Shown: piece after piece, positions 8,888 through 18,229 of the stretch
How the letters are laid out: every line of letters starts with the position of its first letter
Position numbering within the stretch: the stretch's first letter is position 1
NCBI RefSeq assembly: GCF_042660705.1
Contig: NZ_JBHSUQ010000001.1
DNA length: 64,000 bases
DNA from: Undibacterium_A arcticum
GTDB lineage: Bacteria > Pseudomonadota > Gammaproteobacteria > Burkholderiales > Burkholderiaceae_D
Reading direction: 5' to 3' (one strand)
Position numbers and translations under genes: made by a program
Notes under the pieces: generated by a model
The model's database searches: none
Told to the model about the DNA's origin: nothing
What the model saw: the letters and a program-made list of their open reading frames with translations, nothing else

Positions 8888-9415
8888 TCAGGCCGGCGCC
8901 GATGTGTCGTCGGTGGTTCGATCCGGTGGCGCATCCGGTTGCTGCGCTGCGCCGCTTTCGGCCTGCGCGATGCGCCTGGTTTGTTCCAGGGTCCAGTCCT
9001 GCACCGGTCCGGCGGTCGCGATGCCGGAGATTTCTTCGAGACCGACAGATTGATCGACAGCAGCAGCGGAATATTGCGAAACGGGATGTCGGGGAAATAA
9101 TTCAGAAAGGTCGGGATGAAGGATTTCGCATCGAGTACCCACAATACCTTTTTGCTGCTCATGTACTGCAGGATGCTGGTGATGCTATGCCCTTTGCCGA
9201 GGGTGCGGTAAATGAAAACGTTGAACTCCTGGTCGATCTTCTTGAAATCGAGCTCCTGTTCGACCATGATCTTCGACAGGTAGTACAGACCCAGCGTGGC
9301 GCGAAAAAAGCCGACCGCCTGCTCGCGGTTATTGGCGCACATCATGACGGCGTGCACCTTTTCTTTGACGGCTTGGTCCAGGATGATGTATGAGTAATAG
9401 GTCTTTTTTTTTCAT
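8888..9415 (-). CDS. Unidentified protein, frameshifted in two places
   Basis: Three minus-strand reading frames join into one plausible protein of about 175 residues: an ATG at 9415 followed by a run of nine A, then (in the next frame) YYSYIILDQAVKEKVHAV, LDFKKIDQEFNVFIYRTLG, SSKKVLWVLDAKSFIPTFLN, LLLSINLSV, then (third frame) GLEEISGIATAGPVQDWTLE and a charged tail. Removing one A from the run at 9404-9412 and adding one base near 9035-9050 joins all parts. It reads towards sbcB, 65 bp away. I do not recognise the family; it looks cytoplasmic with a hydrophobic beta-rich core. Confidence 0.45.
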
Positions 9416-9523
9416 GGCAATGGCCTTGCGCCGGACGACAATAGGCGACAATTATTACATTCGTACGCCGCCGCGGCAAAATCTGCGCGTTCGGCGCAGA
9501 TTTGTTCCTCCCACCAAGCACCC

Positions 9524-9850
9524 ATGGCCCGCCGCTACCACCACAACGTCTACGTCGTCGAATTATCGAAAGACGTGCTGTACGAGGCCCGCTTCAAGAA
9601 GGCCAACCCGGACTATGTCAGCGGCAAGCCGTGCGTCTACGTCGGCATGACGGGCCTCAGCCCAGACCAGCGCTTCGACAAGCACAAGGCCGGGATTCAG
9701 TCGAACAAATACGTATTCGAGCATGGCCTGCGGCTGCTGCCCGCACTGTACGAGATGTACAACCCGATGCCCTACGGCGGCGCCTGTGACATGGAAGTGG
9801 AGTTGGCGATCGGTCTGCGCGAAGCTGGCTACGGCGTCTGGCAGGCTTAA
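9524..9850 (+). CDS. GIY-YIG-like domain protein
   Basis: A 108-residue protein. KPCVYVGMTGLSPDQRFDKHKAG matches the start of a GIY-YIG-type domain (VYVG replacing GIYIG, with the conserved Arg and the downstream helix), and MPYGGACDMEVELAIGLREAGYGVW supplies the later Glu. Single-domain proteins of this kind are common in proteobacteria, often without known function; some family members are nucleases. It stands alone, convergent with groEL, with the shared terminator at 9963-9997 between. Confidence 0.7.
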   Translation: MARRYHHNVYVVELSKDVLYEARFKKANPDYVSGKPCVYVGMTGLSPDQRFDKHKAGIQSNKYVFEHGLRLLPALYEMYNPMPYGGACDMEVELAIGLREAGYGVWQA

Positions 9851-9962
9851 TTGGTGATCAGACATCAAAACGTCCGGCTCGGCACCTAAGCATCGATCCG
9901 GACCAGTCCACCCCTGAAAATCGGGAAGGCGCAAGGCGGAAAATCCATCGGCGCCGACCAAG

Positions 9963-9997
9963 AAAAAAAGCCCTGCGACTTGCGTCGCAGGGCTTTT
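9963..9997 (-). terminator. groEL terminator (works in both directions)
   Basis: A perfect 10-bp stem (GCCCTGCGAC at 9970-9979 with 9984-9993) and a 4-nt loop; on the minus strand it is followed by seven T and on the plus strand by four T. It lies 46 bp after the groEL stop. Confidence 0.92.
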
Positions 9998-10042
9998 CAT
10001 CATTGCTGTTGCAGACAAGCTGCGACGCAATTCCTTGCGGAA

Positions 10043-11696
10043 TTACATCATGCCGTCCATACCACCCATGCCGCCCATACCACCCATGCCGCCGCCCATG
10101 CCGCCAGCAGATGGCTTGTCTTCGGTCTGCTCGCACACCATGCAATCGGTGGTCAGCATCAACGAAGCGATCGAGGCTGCATTCTGCAGTGCCGAACGGG
10201 TAACTTTGGCTGGATCGAGAACGCCCATTTCGACCATGTCGCCGTAGGTGCCGTTGGCGGCGTTGTAACCGAAGTTACCTTTGCCTTCCAGGACTTTGGC
10301 GACCACGACCGATGGCTCATCGCCGGCGTTCTGGACGATCATCCGCAGCGGCTCTTCCATCGCGCGCAGTACGATCTTGATGCCGGCTTCCTGGTCAGGG
10401 TTGTCACCCTTGATGTTGATGTTGGCACGTGCACGCAGCAGGGCTACGCCGCCGCCAGGAACAATACCTTCTTCAACCGCAGCGCGGGTTGCATGCAATG
10501 CATCTTCAACGCGGGCTTTCTTTTCCTTCATTTCGACTTCGGTGGCAGCGCCAACCTTGATGACGGCAACGCCGCCGGCCAGTTTGGCAACGCGCTCTTG
10601 CAGCTTTTCACGATCGTAGTCGGAGGTCGCTTCTTCGATCTGGACGCGCACTTGCTTGACGCGCGCTTCGATCGCCGCATGCTCACCGGCACCGTCGATG
10701 ACGATGGTGTTTTCCTTGCCGACTTCGATGCGCTTGGCTTCGCCCAGTTGTTCCAGCGTGATTTTTTCCAGGGTCAGACCGACTTCTTCAGCCACAACCT
10801 GGCCGCCGGTCAGGATCGCGATGTCTTCCAGCATTGCCTTGCGACGGTCGCCGAAGCCCGGTGCCTTGACGGCGCAGGTCTTCAGGATGCCACGGATGTT
10901 GTTGACTACCAGGGTTGCCAGCGCTTCGCCTTCGATGTCTTCGGCGATGATCAGCAGCGGACGGCCAGCCTTGGCGACTTGTTCCAGCACCGGCAGCAGA
11001 TCACGGATGTTGGAGATTTTTTTTGTCGCACAGCAGTACGTACGGATTGTCGAGCAGCGCGACTTGCTTGTCCGGATTGTTGATGAAGTACGGCGACAGG
11101 TAGCCGCGGTCGAATTGCATGCCTTCGACGATGTCGAGTTCGTCGTTCAGGGATTTGCCGTCTTCAACGGTGATGACGCCTTCCTTGCCGACTTTTTCCA
11201 TCGCTTCAGCGATGCGCTCGCCGATCGAGTAATCGGAGTTAGCGGAAATAGCGCCAACTTGCGCGATTTCTTTGGTGGTGGTGCAAGGCTTGGAGATTTT
11301 TGCCAGTTCTTCAACAGTCGCTGTGACTGCCTTGTCGATACCGCGCTTCAAATCCATAGGATTCATGCCGGCGGCAACGAATTTCATGCCTTCGCGCACG
11401 ATTGCCTGGGCCAGCACGGTTGCGGTGGTGGTGCCGTCACCGGCGTTGTCGGAGGTCTTGGAAGCAACTTCCTTGACCATCTGCGCACCCATGTTCATCA
11501 GCTTGTCTTTGAGTTCGATTTCCTTGGCCACCGAGACACCGTCCTTGGTGACGGTCGGCGCACCGTACGAGCGCTCCAGAACGACATTGCGACCTTTAGG
11601 GCCGAGTGTGACTTTAACTGCATTGGCGAGGATGTTGACGCCTTCAACCATCTTGGCGCGCGCTGCGTCGCCGAAAATAACTTCTTTAGCTGCCAT
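10043..11696 (-). CDS. groL: Chaperonin GroEL (60 kDa), apparent frameshift
   Basis: The N-terminal half (AAKEVIFGDAARAKMVEGVN..., VTLGPKGRNVVLERSYG, DGTTTATVLAQAI) and the C-terminal half (VLEQVAKAGRPLLIIAEDIE..., ending in the GGM-type tail MGGMGGMGGMDGMM) are in different frames. The junction is a run of eight T at 11017-11024 (eight A on the coding strand). Seven A would read LLCDKKISNIRDLLPVLEQ, the normal GroEL sequence, giving about 550 residues. GroEL folds cytosolic proteins with GroES and is essential, and no second copy is in the window, so a homopolymer sequencing error is the simplest explanation. It follows groES by 52 bp in one operon. Confidence 0.93.
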
Positions 11697-11748
11697 GTTT
11701 GTAACTCCTAGATTATTCGTGGAAAGTGCTTAACTTAAATGCTTAAAG

Positions 11749-12138
11749 TCACTGGATCCCTGCGTGGCCGTCGGCCAATTTATCCTGAGATTGCCGAAGG
11801 GCAGGGACGACGTGGCTGTTGCCAAGCGCCAGGCGCCTGGACATCCGCGTCATTTCAACGATCGCCATGATGTCTTCTTCGCGCATCACCAGCAATTCGT
11901 CGCCGCCGACTTTGACGGTCTGGCCGGAATATTTGCCGAACAGGACGCGATCGCCGACTTTCACTGCCAGCGGACGCACCTTGCCGTCCTCCAGAATCTT
12001 GCCGTTGCCCACCGCCAAGATTTCACCCTGGTCCGGCTTTTCAGCGGCAGCCTCAGGGATGATCAGGCCGGAAGCGGTTTTGGTTTCCTGGTCGAGACGT
12101 TTTACGATGACGCGATCATGCAAAGGACGAAGATTCAT
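11749..12138 (-). CDS. groS: Co-chaperonin GroES with an unusual C-terminal extension
   Basis: Residues 1-95 are a normal GroES: MNLRPLHDRVIVKRL, the mobile loop ETKTASGLIIPEAA, and DELLVMREEDIMAIVE. GroES caps the GroEL chamber as a heptamer. GroES usually stops one or two residues after MAIVE, at about 96 residues; here the frame runs on for 34 more (MTRMSRRLALGNSHVVPAL...), giving 129. The tail has no resemblance to GroES and occupies what would normally be the groES-groEL spacer. It may reflect a small insertion or loss of the stop codon. Expression is from the promoter and CIRCE at 12261-12315. Confidence 0.93.
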   Translation of the reverse strand: MNLRPLHDRVIVKRLDQETKTASGLIIPEAAAEKPDQGEILAVGNGKILEDGKVRPLAVKVGDRVLFGKYSGQTVKVGGDELLVMREEDIMAIVEMTRMSRRLALGNSHVVPALRQSQDKLADGHAGIQ

Positions 12139-12260
12139 AAAAACTCCTTTAATTTCAATGGGTTATTGTTTTCTTGCGGCAACTTTGCTGCAAATCAATC
12201 TTCACTGTGCGGGCTGCAATGGACACGCCACACTGGAAAGCTGGTAGGCCAGGGAAGGAA

Positions 12261-12287
12261 TTAGCACTCTCCCCTAACGAGTGCTAA
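12261..12287 (-). promoter_or_regulatory. CIRCE operator (HrcA binding site)
   Basis: TTAGCACTC at 12261-12269, a 9-base spacer, and GAGTGCTAA at 12279-12287: an exact match to the CIRCE consensus. HrcA binding here represses groESL until heat shock. It abuts the -10 box and so should overlap the transcription start, 123 bp upstream of groES. Confidence 0.95.
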
Positions 12288-12315
12288 TTATAGGGACGAA
12301 GACAAGGATTTTCAA
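12287..12315 (-). promoter_or_regulatory. groES-groEL promoter
   Basis: On the minus strand TTGAAA (12315-12310), a 17-bp spacer and TATAAT (12292-12287) form a near-consensus sigma-70 promoter. The same bases also read CTTGAAA...CCCTATAA, close to the heat-shock sigma-32 pattern, so dual control is possible. Confidence 0.85.
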
Positions 12316-12512
12316 GGTGCGATGTTCAATACGAGTTGAAGTAAGTTCAAACGCGCTGTCTGCTTTGGCGCTGTAGTTGCCAAGAAACGCTCTGGCCACC
12401 GTCCCGGCATGCGCTGAAAAGAGCGGTCCCGGAAGCCAGACTGCGGTGCAAATCTTGTCAGTTCGTTTATATTCGCGTGGGATAATGCAGCGCTCACTCA
12501 CTGTCGATTGTT

Positions 12513-13964
12513 ATGCGAATATTCCCGAGATCTCAGGCCGCCGCTTGTATTTTTCTGATTGAAATCTTGCTCTGTGGCTGGCCGGCCGGCGCCGCTGCTC
12601 GGACGCAGACCCAGACCCAGGAGTTGCCCGGCGTGGTGGCGGCCGCGTTCAAGCGCGCCGGCATCCCACCCAGCGCGGTGGGCAGTTTTGTGCAGGAAGT
12701 GGGCAGTGTGGCCCCGGTGGTTGCGGTTAACACGACGACGCCGTTCAATCCGGCCTCGACCATGAAGCTGCTTACCACCGACGCCGCACTGGAATTGCTG
12801 GGCCCGACCTTTACCTGGAAGACCCAGGCCTACGCCAATGGCCTGCAAGACGGCGAGGTCTTGCAGGGTGACCTGGTCATCCGCGGCAGCGGCGATCCGA
12901 AACTGGTGATCGAGAACTTCTGGCTGTTTCTGCGCCAGATCCGGGCGCGCGGCATCCGCGATATTCGCGGCGATCTGTTGCTCGACCGCAGCGCGTTTGC
13001 GGTCGCCACCCACAATGCGGCACAGTTCGATGGCGAACCGTTGAAGTCCTACAACGCCGGTCCCGACGCGTTGTTGCTTAATTACAAATCATTTGGTATG
13101 CGCTTTGTACCGGACCTCGCGCACGGCAACGTCAACGTGGTGCTCGACCCTCCGCTGGCAGGATACAAGGTGGTTGCGCCGATTCTGACCGATGGCGAAT
13201 GCGACGACTGGCAGGGGCGCTTGCGCGCGAATATTCAGGGCGACGGCGCCAGTTTTGACGGCGTCTTTCCGCTGTCCTGCGGGGAACAGAGCTGGCATGT
13301 GCTGCCGTACACGATGACCGATACACAATATTTCGATGCCGTGTTCCGTCAGATGTGGCGTGATCTGGGCGGCAGCCTGAGCGGTGAGGTCAGGGAAGGC
13401 GTTACCCCGCCCGCCGCCAGCCTGATTACCGAATGGCAGTCGCCGACCTTGCCTGAAGTGATCCGCGACATTAACAAGTACAGCAATAATGTGATGGCGC
13501 GCCAGTTGTTGCTGACGCTGGCCAGCGGCCAGCCGCAATTGCCGGCCACCAGCGAGCGCGCGGCGCAGGTGATCAGGACCTGGCTCGCCGACAAGCATAT
13601 CGATGCGCCGGATCTGGTGATCGAGAACGGATCCGGCCTGTCGCGTACCGAGCGGATTGCGGCCGGCACCATGGGCCGCATGCTGGTGGCGGCTTTCCGC
13701 GGGCCGACCATGCCGGAATTCATGTCGTCGCTGCCGCTGGTCGGTTACGACGGTACCATGCGCAGACGACTCAAGGACCAGGGCGTGGCAGGCTACGCGC
13801 ACATCAAGACCGGCACGTTGCGTGAAGTGCGGGCGTTGGCCGGTTATGTGCTGGCGGCATCGGGTCGGCGCTACGTGGTGGTGAACCTGATCAATCATGC
13901 CAACGCCGCTCGTGGGCAGGAAGCGCAGGATTTGCTGCTGGAATGGATTTACGAGCATGGCTGA
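12513..13964 (+). CDS. dacB: D-alanyl-D-alanine carboxypeptidase/endopeptidase, PBP4 type
   Basis: A 483-residue periplasmic penicillin-binding protein of peptidase family S13. A signal peptide covers residues 1-28. The three active-site motifs are visible: S-x-x-K as STMK (Ser82, Lys85), S-x-N as YSNN, and the KTG triad in HIKTGTLREVRALAGYV. The long insertion between the first two motifs (domains II and III) is characteristic of PBP4. It trims peptidoglycan stem peptides and cross-links. ATG 12513 starts the signal peptide. It faces away from groES, and a promoter is presumably in 12320-12510. Confidence 0.92.
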   Translation: MRIFPRSQAAACIFLIEILLCGWPAGAAARTQTQTQELPGVVAAAFKRAGIPPSAVGSFVQEVGSVAPVVAVNTTTPFNPASTMKLLTTDAALELLGPTFTWKTQAYANGLQDGEVLQGDLVIRGSGDPKLVIENFWLFLRQIRARGIRDIRGDLLLDRSAFAVATHNAAQFDGEPLKSYNAGPDALLLNYKSFGMRFVPDLAHGNVNVVLDPPLAGYKVVAPILTDGECDDWQGRLRANIQGDGASFDGVFPLSCGEQSWHVLPYTMTDTQYFDAVFRQMWRDLGGSLSGEVREGVTPPAASLITEWQSPTLPEVIRDINKYSNNVMARQLLLTLASGQPQLPATSERAAQVIRTWLADKHIDAPDLVIENGSGLSRTERIAAGTMGRMLVAAFRGPTMPEFMSSLPLVGYDGTMRRRLKDQGVAGYAHIKTGTLREVRALAGYVLAASGRRYVVVNLINHANAARGQEAQDLLLEWIYEHG

Positions 13965-14094
13965 TAGGTATCGCTATCAATCTACACTCCTCAATCTCGC
14001 GCCTCCGATGCTCACCGACAATTCGTACGATTCCTCTGCTCGACTCGACCTTGAGCTTGACCTTGACTTTGACCCGCTCGCCGATTCATGGACA

Positions 14095-14344
14095 GGGACT
14101 TACGCAAACGAGAAAGTAGGATGGGTGGAACCCATCTTTCTTCCTCGACGGTCAATGATGGGTTTCGCCAATCTTTCGATACTGGCTATAGTATTTAAAT
14201 GTGCTTTGTTTATATGCGGATAGAGCACTGTTTATTCCTATACTCCCTACTATATGTAAAGGGGATGGATCCGGCCACGCGTTGTGAATGTGGATGATGG
14301 GTTGCACCCATCCTACGAAAGGACGCATTTTTTGCGTAAGTCCC
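14095..14344. mobile_element. MITE-like element, 250 bp, with long terminal inverted repeats
   Basis: The left end (GGGACTTACGCAA, then GTAGGATGGGTGGAACCCATC at 14117-14137) recurs inverted at the right end (GATGGGTTGCACCCATCCTAC, then TTGCGTAAGTCCC to 14344). The repeats are about 42-48 bp with a few mismatches and a small length difference. There is no coding capacity inside. I see no convincing target duplication. It fills most of the 477-bp gap between dacB and the yjgN-like gene. Confidence 0.65.
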
Positions 14345-14441
14345 AACAGAGATACCCTTGGAACTGTCGGATCTAAGAAATCGACGCAGCGGGCTAAGAA
14401 AAAAGCAATCTTCAATAACTAAAAAAAATGACAGGGCAGGG

Positions 14442-15696
14442 ATGAACGACATGGCACTCGTCGGTTTCGACGTGACGCGGCCGCCAGGCGTAGCGCCGGC
14501 GCCAACGTCAACACCGACCGCGGCACACAGCGATGGCGCAGCGGTACCAACACGGCAAGCGGTGCCCGGACCTAAAATTCTCGGGCCGCAGCGATTTACA
14601 TTCACCGGCAGCGGTGCCGAATACTTCCGGATCTGGATGGTGAACCTGCTGCTGTCGATCGTGACGCTCGGCGTTTATTCGGCCTGGGCCAAGGTGCGAC
14701 GATTGCAGTATTTTTATCGCAATACCAGCGTGGCGGGCGCAATTTTCGATTATCACGGCGACCCCAAGGCAATCCTGAAAGGCCGGATCCTGGCGTTGGC
14801 GCTGCTGGCGGCGTACAAGACGGCGCTCGGGTTTTCGTTGGCTGCGGCGGCCACGATCGGATTGGTGCTGCTATGCCTGCTGCCGTGGTTGCTGGCGCGT
14901 TCGTTTCATTTCAAGCTGTACAACTCGAGCTATCGCGGCCTGCGCTTTCATTTTCGCGGTACCGCGGGCGAAGCCTATCGGACCCTGATCATGTTTCCGA
15001 TCGTGTTTGCGGTGACCGGGTTCTTCCTGTGGAGCGTCGTCACCTCGTTTGCGCAGCGGCCGAGCATCGGCGTGATCCTGTTGAGCGGGCTGCTGCCGCT
15101 GCTGGTGCTGGGCGGCACGGTGCCGCTGGCGCACTATCTGCTCAAGCGCTACCAGCATGATCATGCGTATTTCGGCCAATCGCCGTTCTTCTTTCATGCG
15201 CGCGCCAGCAGCTTTCAAGACTTATGCCAAGGCGCTCGGCTTTATCGTGGTCGGCGCCATCGTGGCCGGCATCTTCGGCGCGATGACCGCCAGGATGCAG
15301 CTATTCTTGCGGGCGACATCATTCGGCTGGCTATTCGGCCTGTTGTTCGGGCTGGCCAGTGCCTATGTGTTTTACCTGTTCGTGCGGCCGTATCTGGAGA
15401 GCCGTCTGCAAAACCTGATCTGGAACCAGACCGAACTGGCCGACCATCAGTTCCGCAGCACTGCCAGCGCGCGCCACCTATTGTGGATCCATGCGTCGAA
15501 CCTGGTGCTGATCAGCCTCACACTCGGCCTGTACAAGCCGTTTGCGACAATCCGCCTGATCAAGTACCGGGTCGAACAGATGAGCTTGATTCCACAGGGT
15601 GACCTGGAAGAATTCTTGTCCGATCAATCACACGCAAGCGCCAGCGCCATGGGACAGGAAGCCGGCGATCTATTCGACCTCGATATCGCCTTATGA
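14442..15696 (+). CDS. YjgN-family (DUF898) membrane protein, frameshifted
   Basis: After a 50-residue Pro/Ala/Thr-rich N-terminus the protein shows the YjgN pattern: FTFTGSGAEYFRIWMVNLLL, GVYSAWAKVRRLQYFYRNT, several membrane helices, then WNQTELADHQFRSTASAR and LTLGLYKPFATIRLIKYR, giving two related halves. The frame changes at about 15212-15216 (HARASSF joining KTYAKALGFIV); removing one base restores about 417 residues. The family is an inner-membrane protein of unknown function, often paired with an M48 peptidase, as here. Its TGA overlaps the ATG of the next gene, so the two should be translationally coupled. Confidence 0.8.
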
Positions 15697-16784
15697 GCAA
15701 CCCAGACCTCATCCACGCCACCTATTTCGACGGGCAGGGTACCACGCAGTATCCTGTCGTTCTGCTGATTCATAAAGGCATTCTGGCCATACGAGGCGAC
15801 TGTGTCAGCCGCAGCGCGAAGCTGTCGCAACTGGCCATTTCGGAACGCCTGAGTCAGGCGCCACGCATCCTGCGCTTTCCCGACGACGGCTTCATCCAGG
15901 TGTGGCATCCGGCGCTCGATCGACTGCTGGCCAAAAATGGTTACCGCGATCCGTGGGTGGTGCGCTGGCAGCATAACTGGCCGTTGTCGCTGGTCGCGCT
16001 GCTGGCCCTGTTGGCCATGCTGCTGGCAAGCTATCAATGGGGTTTGCCGTGGGCTGCCGGGCAGCTGGCGCGCATCACGCCGGCTTCGGTCGCTAAAAAG
16101 ATCGGCGACGAAGAGCTGAAGCTGATCGATGCGCAATACATGTCGCCGACCCAACTGGACCCGGTCGACCGTGCCCGCTTGAAGGCAAGCTTTGCCGCAT
16201 TGAAGCTGCCGCAGTCGCAGGGCAGCGCAATGGTATACGAGCTGGTATTTCGCCATAGTAATATCGGTCCGAATGCTTTCGCGCTCCCCAATGGCACCAT
16301 CATCCTGACCGATCAGTTGGTGATGCTGGCGCGTAACGATCCGGCGGTACTGGCGGTATTGGCGCATGAACTGGGGCATCTGCAACAGCGCCACTCGCTA
16401 CGGCGCGTGTTCCAGACCGTCGGCGTCGGCGTTGCGATCCATTTCATGCTCGGTGACGTATCGACGGCACTGGCGGCGCTGCCGACCTTTTTGCTCGATC
16501 AAAAGTATTCCCGGGATTTTGAGAGGGAGGCCGATCAATATGCGATCGACATGATGCATGCCAACCGGCTGCCGCTGGCGCCGATGGCCGATCTGTTCGA
16601 AAAAATGCATACGGCGGAACGGCGTGCGGACCAGTCCAAGCAGGATGAGCAGCAGCACGCACCAGGTTCGGATAAGGCGAAAGGCAAGCGGAAGGAGAAA
16701 GCGGTGTCGCCGCTCGAGTATTTCAGCTCCCATCCGAGCGACGATGAGCGCATTGCGCGACTGAAGGCGGCGGATCGCCGGTAA
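15693..16784 (+). CDS. M48-family membrane zinc metallopeptidase
   Basis: A 363-residue protein with one membrane helix (about 97-114) and an M48 peptidase domain: FALPNGTIILTDQLV, zinc site HELGH at residues 225-229 in VLAHELGHLQQRHS, and the third ligand region FEREADQYAIDMM. The tail ends with EYFSSHPSDDERIARL, a usual M48C ending. Start codon overlaps the stop of the YjgN-like gene by 4 bp (ATGA). The neighbouring membrane protein is a likely partner or substrate handler; this is inferred from the coupling only. Confidence 0.88.
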   Translation: MSNPDLIHATYFDGQGTTQYPVVLLIHKGILAIRGDCVSRSAKLSQLAISERLSQAPRILRFPDDGFIQVWHPALDRLLAKNGYRDPWVVRWQHNWPLSLVALLALLAMLLASYQWGLPWAAGQLARITPASVAKKIGDEELKLIDAQYMSPTQLDPVDRARLKASFAALKLPQSQGSAMVYELVFRHSNIGPNAFALPNGTIILTDQLVMLARNDPAVLAVLAHELGHLQQRHSLRRVFQTVGVGVAIHFMLGDVSTALAALPTFLLDQKYSRDFEREADQYAIDMMHANRLPLAPMADLFEKMHTAERRADQSKQDEQQHAPGSDKAKGKRKEKAVSPLEYFSSHPSDDERIARLKAADRR

Positions 16785-16929
16785 GGGATTGTGCAGTGCT
16801 AAGTTTTTTGCCGCGAAATCCGCGCACAGCGCATTAATATCAAGGTGAGTTCTTCCGCGGTCGTGGGATGCGTATTGGCCACTGTGCCGATGAACTGAAA
16901 GGCATTGCTGTGGTCGGGAGTCGTTGATT

Positions 16930-17316
16930 GTGAACACCCTTTGGGAAGCTGCGATAAAACGCGGTGACCTTCCGATCACCCTTGAACTTCTAGGACAAGG
17001 TGCAGATGTGAATGCCCGCAATTGCTATGGACAGACGGGCCTGATGCTGGCCGCCCATGCCGGCTATCGCGAAGTCGTCGAAACACTCATCGCTCATCGG
17101 GCCAAGCTGGACATCACTGCCAAGTATGGGCTAAGTGCTTTGATGCTCGCCGTCATTGCCGGACAGGTGGAAGTTGCCCGCGCTCTTGCGCAAGCCGGGG
17201 CCGATCTCTCACTACGCGGAACGGGGTGTCCGGGTTTCTCGGACAAGACAGCCTATGATCTTGCTGCGGAGCGCCGCATGCAGGAGTTGTCAGTGGACTT
17301 GCAGCCAAAACCGTGA
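16930..17316 (+). CDS. Ankyrin-repeat protein
   Basis: A 128-residue protein made of about three ankyrin repeats: LPITLELLGQGADVNARNC, YGQTGLMLAAHAGYREVVETLI, YGLSALMLAVIAGQVEVARAL. I chose GTG 16930 because GGGAG is 9 nt upstream; a TTG at 16924 is the alternative. There is no signal peptide. It probably mediates a protein-protein contact. The next gene is a second, broken ankyrin protein, so the two may be a pair. Confidence 0.7.
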   Translation: MNTLWEAAIKRGDLPITLELLGQGADVNARNCYGQTGLMLAAHAGYREVVETLIAHRAKLDITAKYGLSALMLAVIAGQVEVARALAQAGADLSLRGTGCPGFSDKTAYDLAAERRMQELSVDLQPKP

Positions 17317-17346
17317 ATAATCGACGAAAAAGCAATCGACAACAAG

Positions 17347-17689
17347 ATGAAGTCAGACGCTGAGCGATGTGCGGAATACGAGAAGTTCAAGCAGATCGAT
17401 GCCGCCTTTCGCGCAGGTGATCTAGCCGCCTTGCGGGCCGCTGTCGATGATCCGGCCAGCGTACCGAACGGCCCAATGCCGCTGACGATCGGGGCGTGCC
17501 TCGAATATGCGATTTGCCACAGCCCGTTGCAATCTGCGGGCGGTGGAACTCCTGCTGCAAGCCGGCGCGGACCCGCGCCTGCGGACACGAATCGACGACT
17601 GTGAAACACCGCGGGAGATAGCAGAGAAGATGGGCCTGCGCGAGATTGCTGAGTTGCTCACCGTCCAGGAGACGCGATTCGGAAAGTGA
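17347..17689 (+). CDS. Second ankyrin-like protein, frameshifted
   Basis: The first part (KSDAERCAEYEKFKQIDAAF, then RAGDLAALRAAVDDP and IGACLEYAI) and the second part (RAVELLLQAGADPRLRTRID, then EIAEKMGLREIAELL) are in frames +1 and +2. One extra base somewhere in 17515-17535 explains it. Together they form a protein of about 113 residues with one degenerate and one clear ankyrin repeat. Similar small ankyrin proteins usually occur singly. It lies next to the IS21 insertion and could be decaying. Confidence 0.6.
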
Positions 17690-18050
17690 GAGCGCGCGCT
17701 AATGTCATGCACCTGAATACTGACTGTCCACCCAAGGTCTGGTAATAGGGACCGCCATCGACAGCACTCGGCCAAATATAGTTAATCCATTCGATCTTTA
17801 TCGCAGTTGGTCTGATGTCTGTTTTCAGGGCAGAGCGAAACGGAATGGGTTCTTGTCTGATTGATGAACAGGTGGCGGTCGGAAGGTTATCCACGGCGGT
17901 GTCCGGGGTCAATGTATGGACCCAGGACGGACGCCGCGGTGGGTAACCTTTACCCAATTGCCGACTTTTTCTTGTCTGTCAAATCCGAGCAGTGAGAAAG
18001 CATTCCGTTCCACTTTCCGTGATACTGATCGCAGCTTGCGTATTCCACAC
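17690..18050. other. Non-coding stretch left of the IS21 element
   Basis: No supportable gene. Short open frames occur on both strands without ribosome sites or recognisable protein. It probably includes the outer left end of the IS21 element, whose exact terminus I could not fix. Confidence 0.4.
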
Positions 18051-18229
18051 CAAACTGGACACCGATTTCACGGCAAACTGGACACCCATTCCACGGCAAA
18101 CTGGACAGTCAGTCCAGCGCAAACTGGACACCGATTCCACTCCAAACTGGACAGTTTGAAGCGGTCTGAGAAAGCGTAGCGACGCGGGATAACTGTGGCA
18201 CTCTGGGAAATTTTTCCGGAGAAAGGCCT

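Noticed and set aside
17658..17957. A 99-codon minus-strand frame left of the IS21 element
   Set aside because: It overlaps the ankyrin gene end, has no ribosome site and no protein-like pattern.
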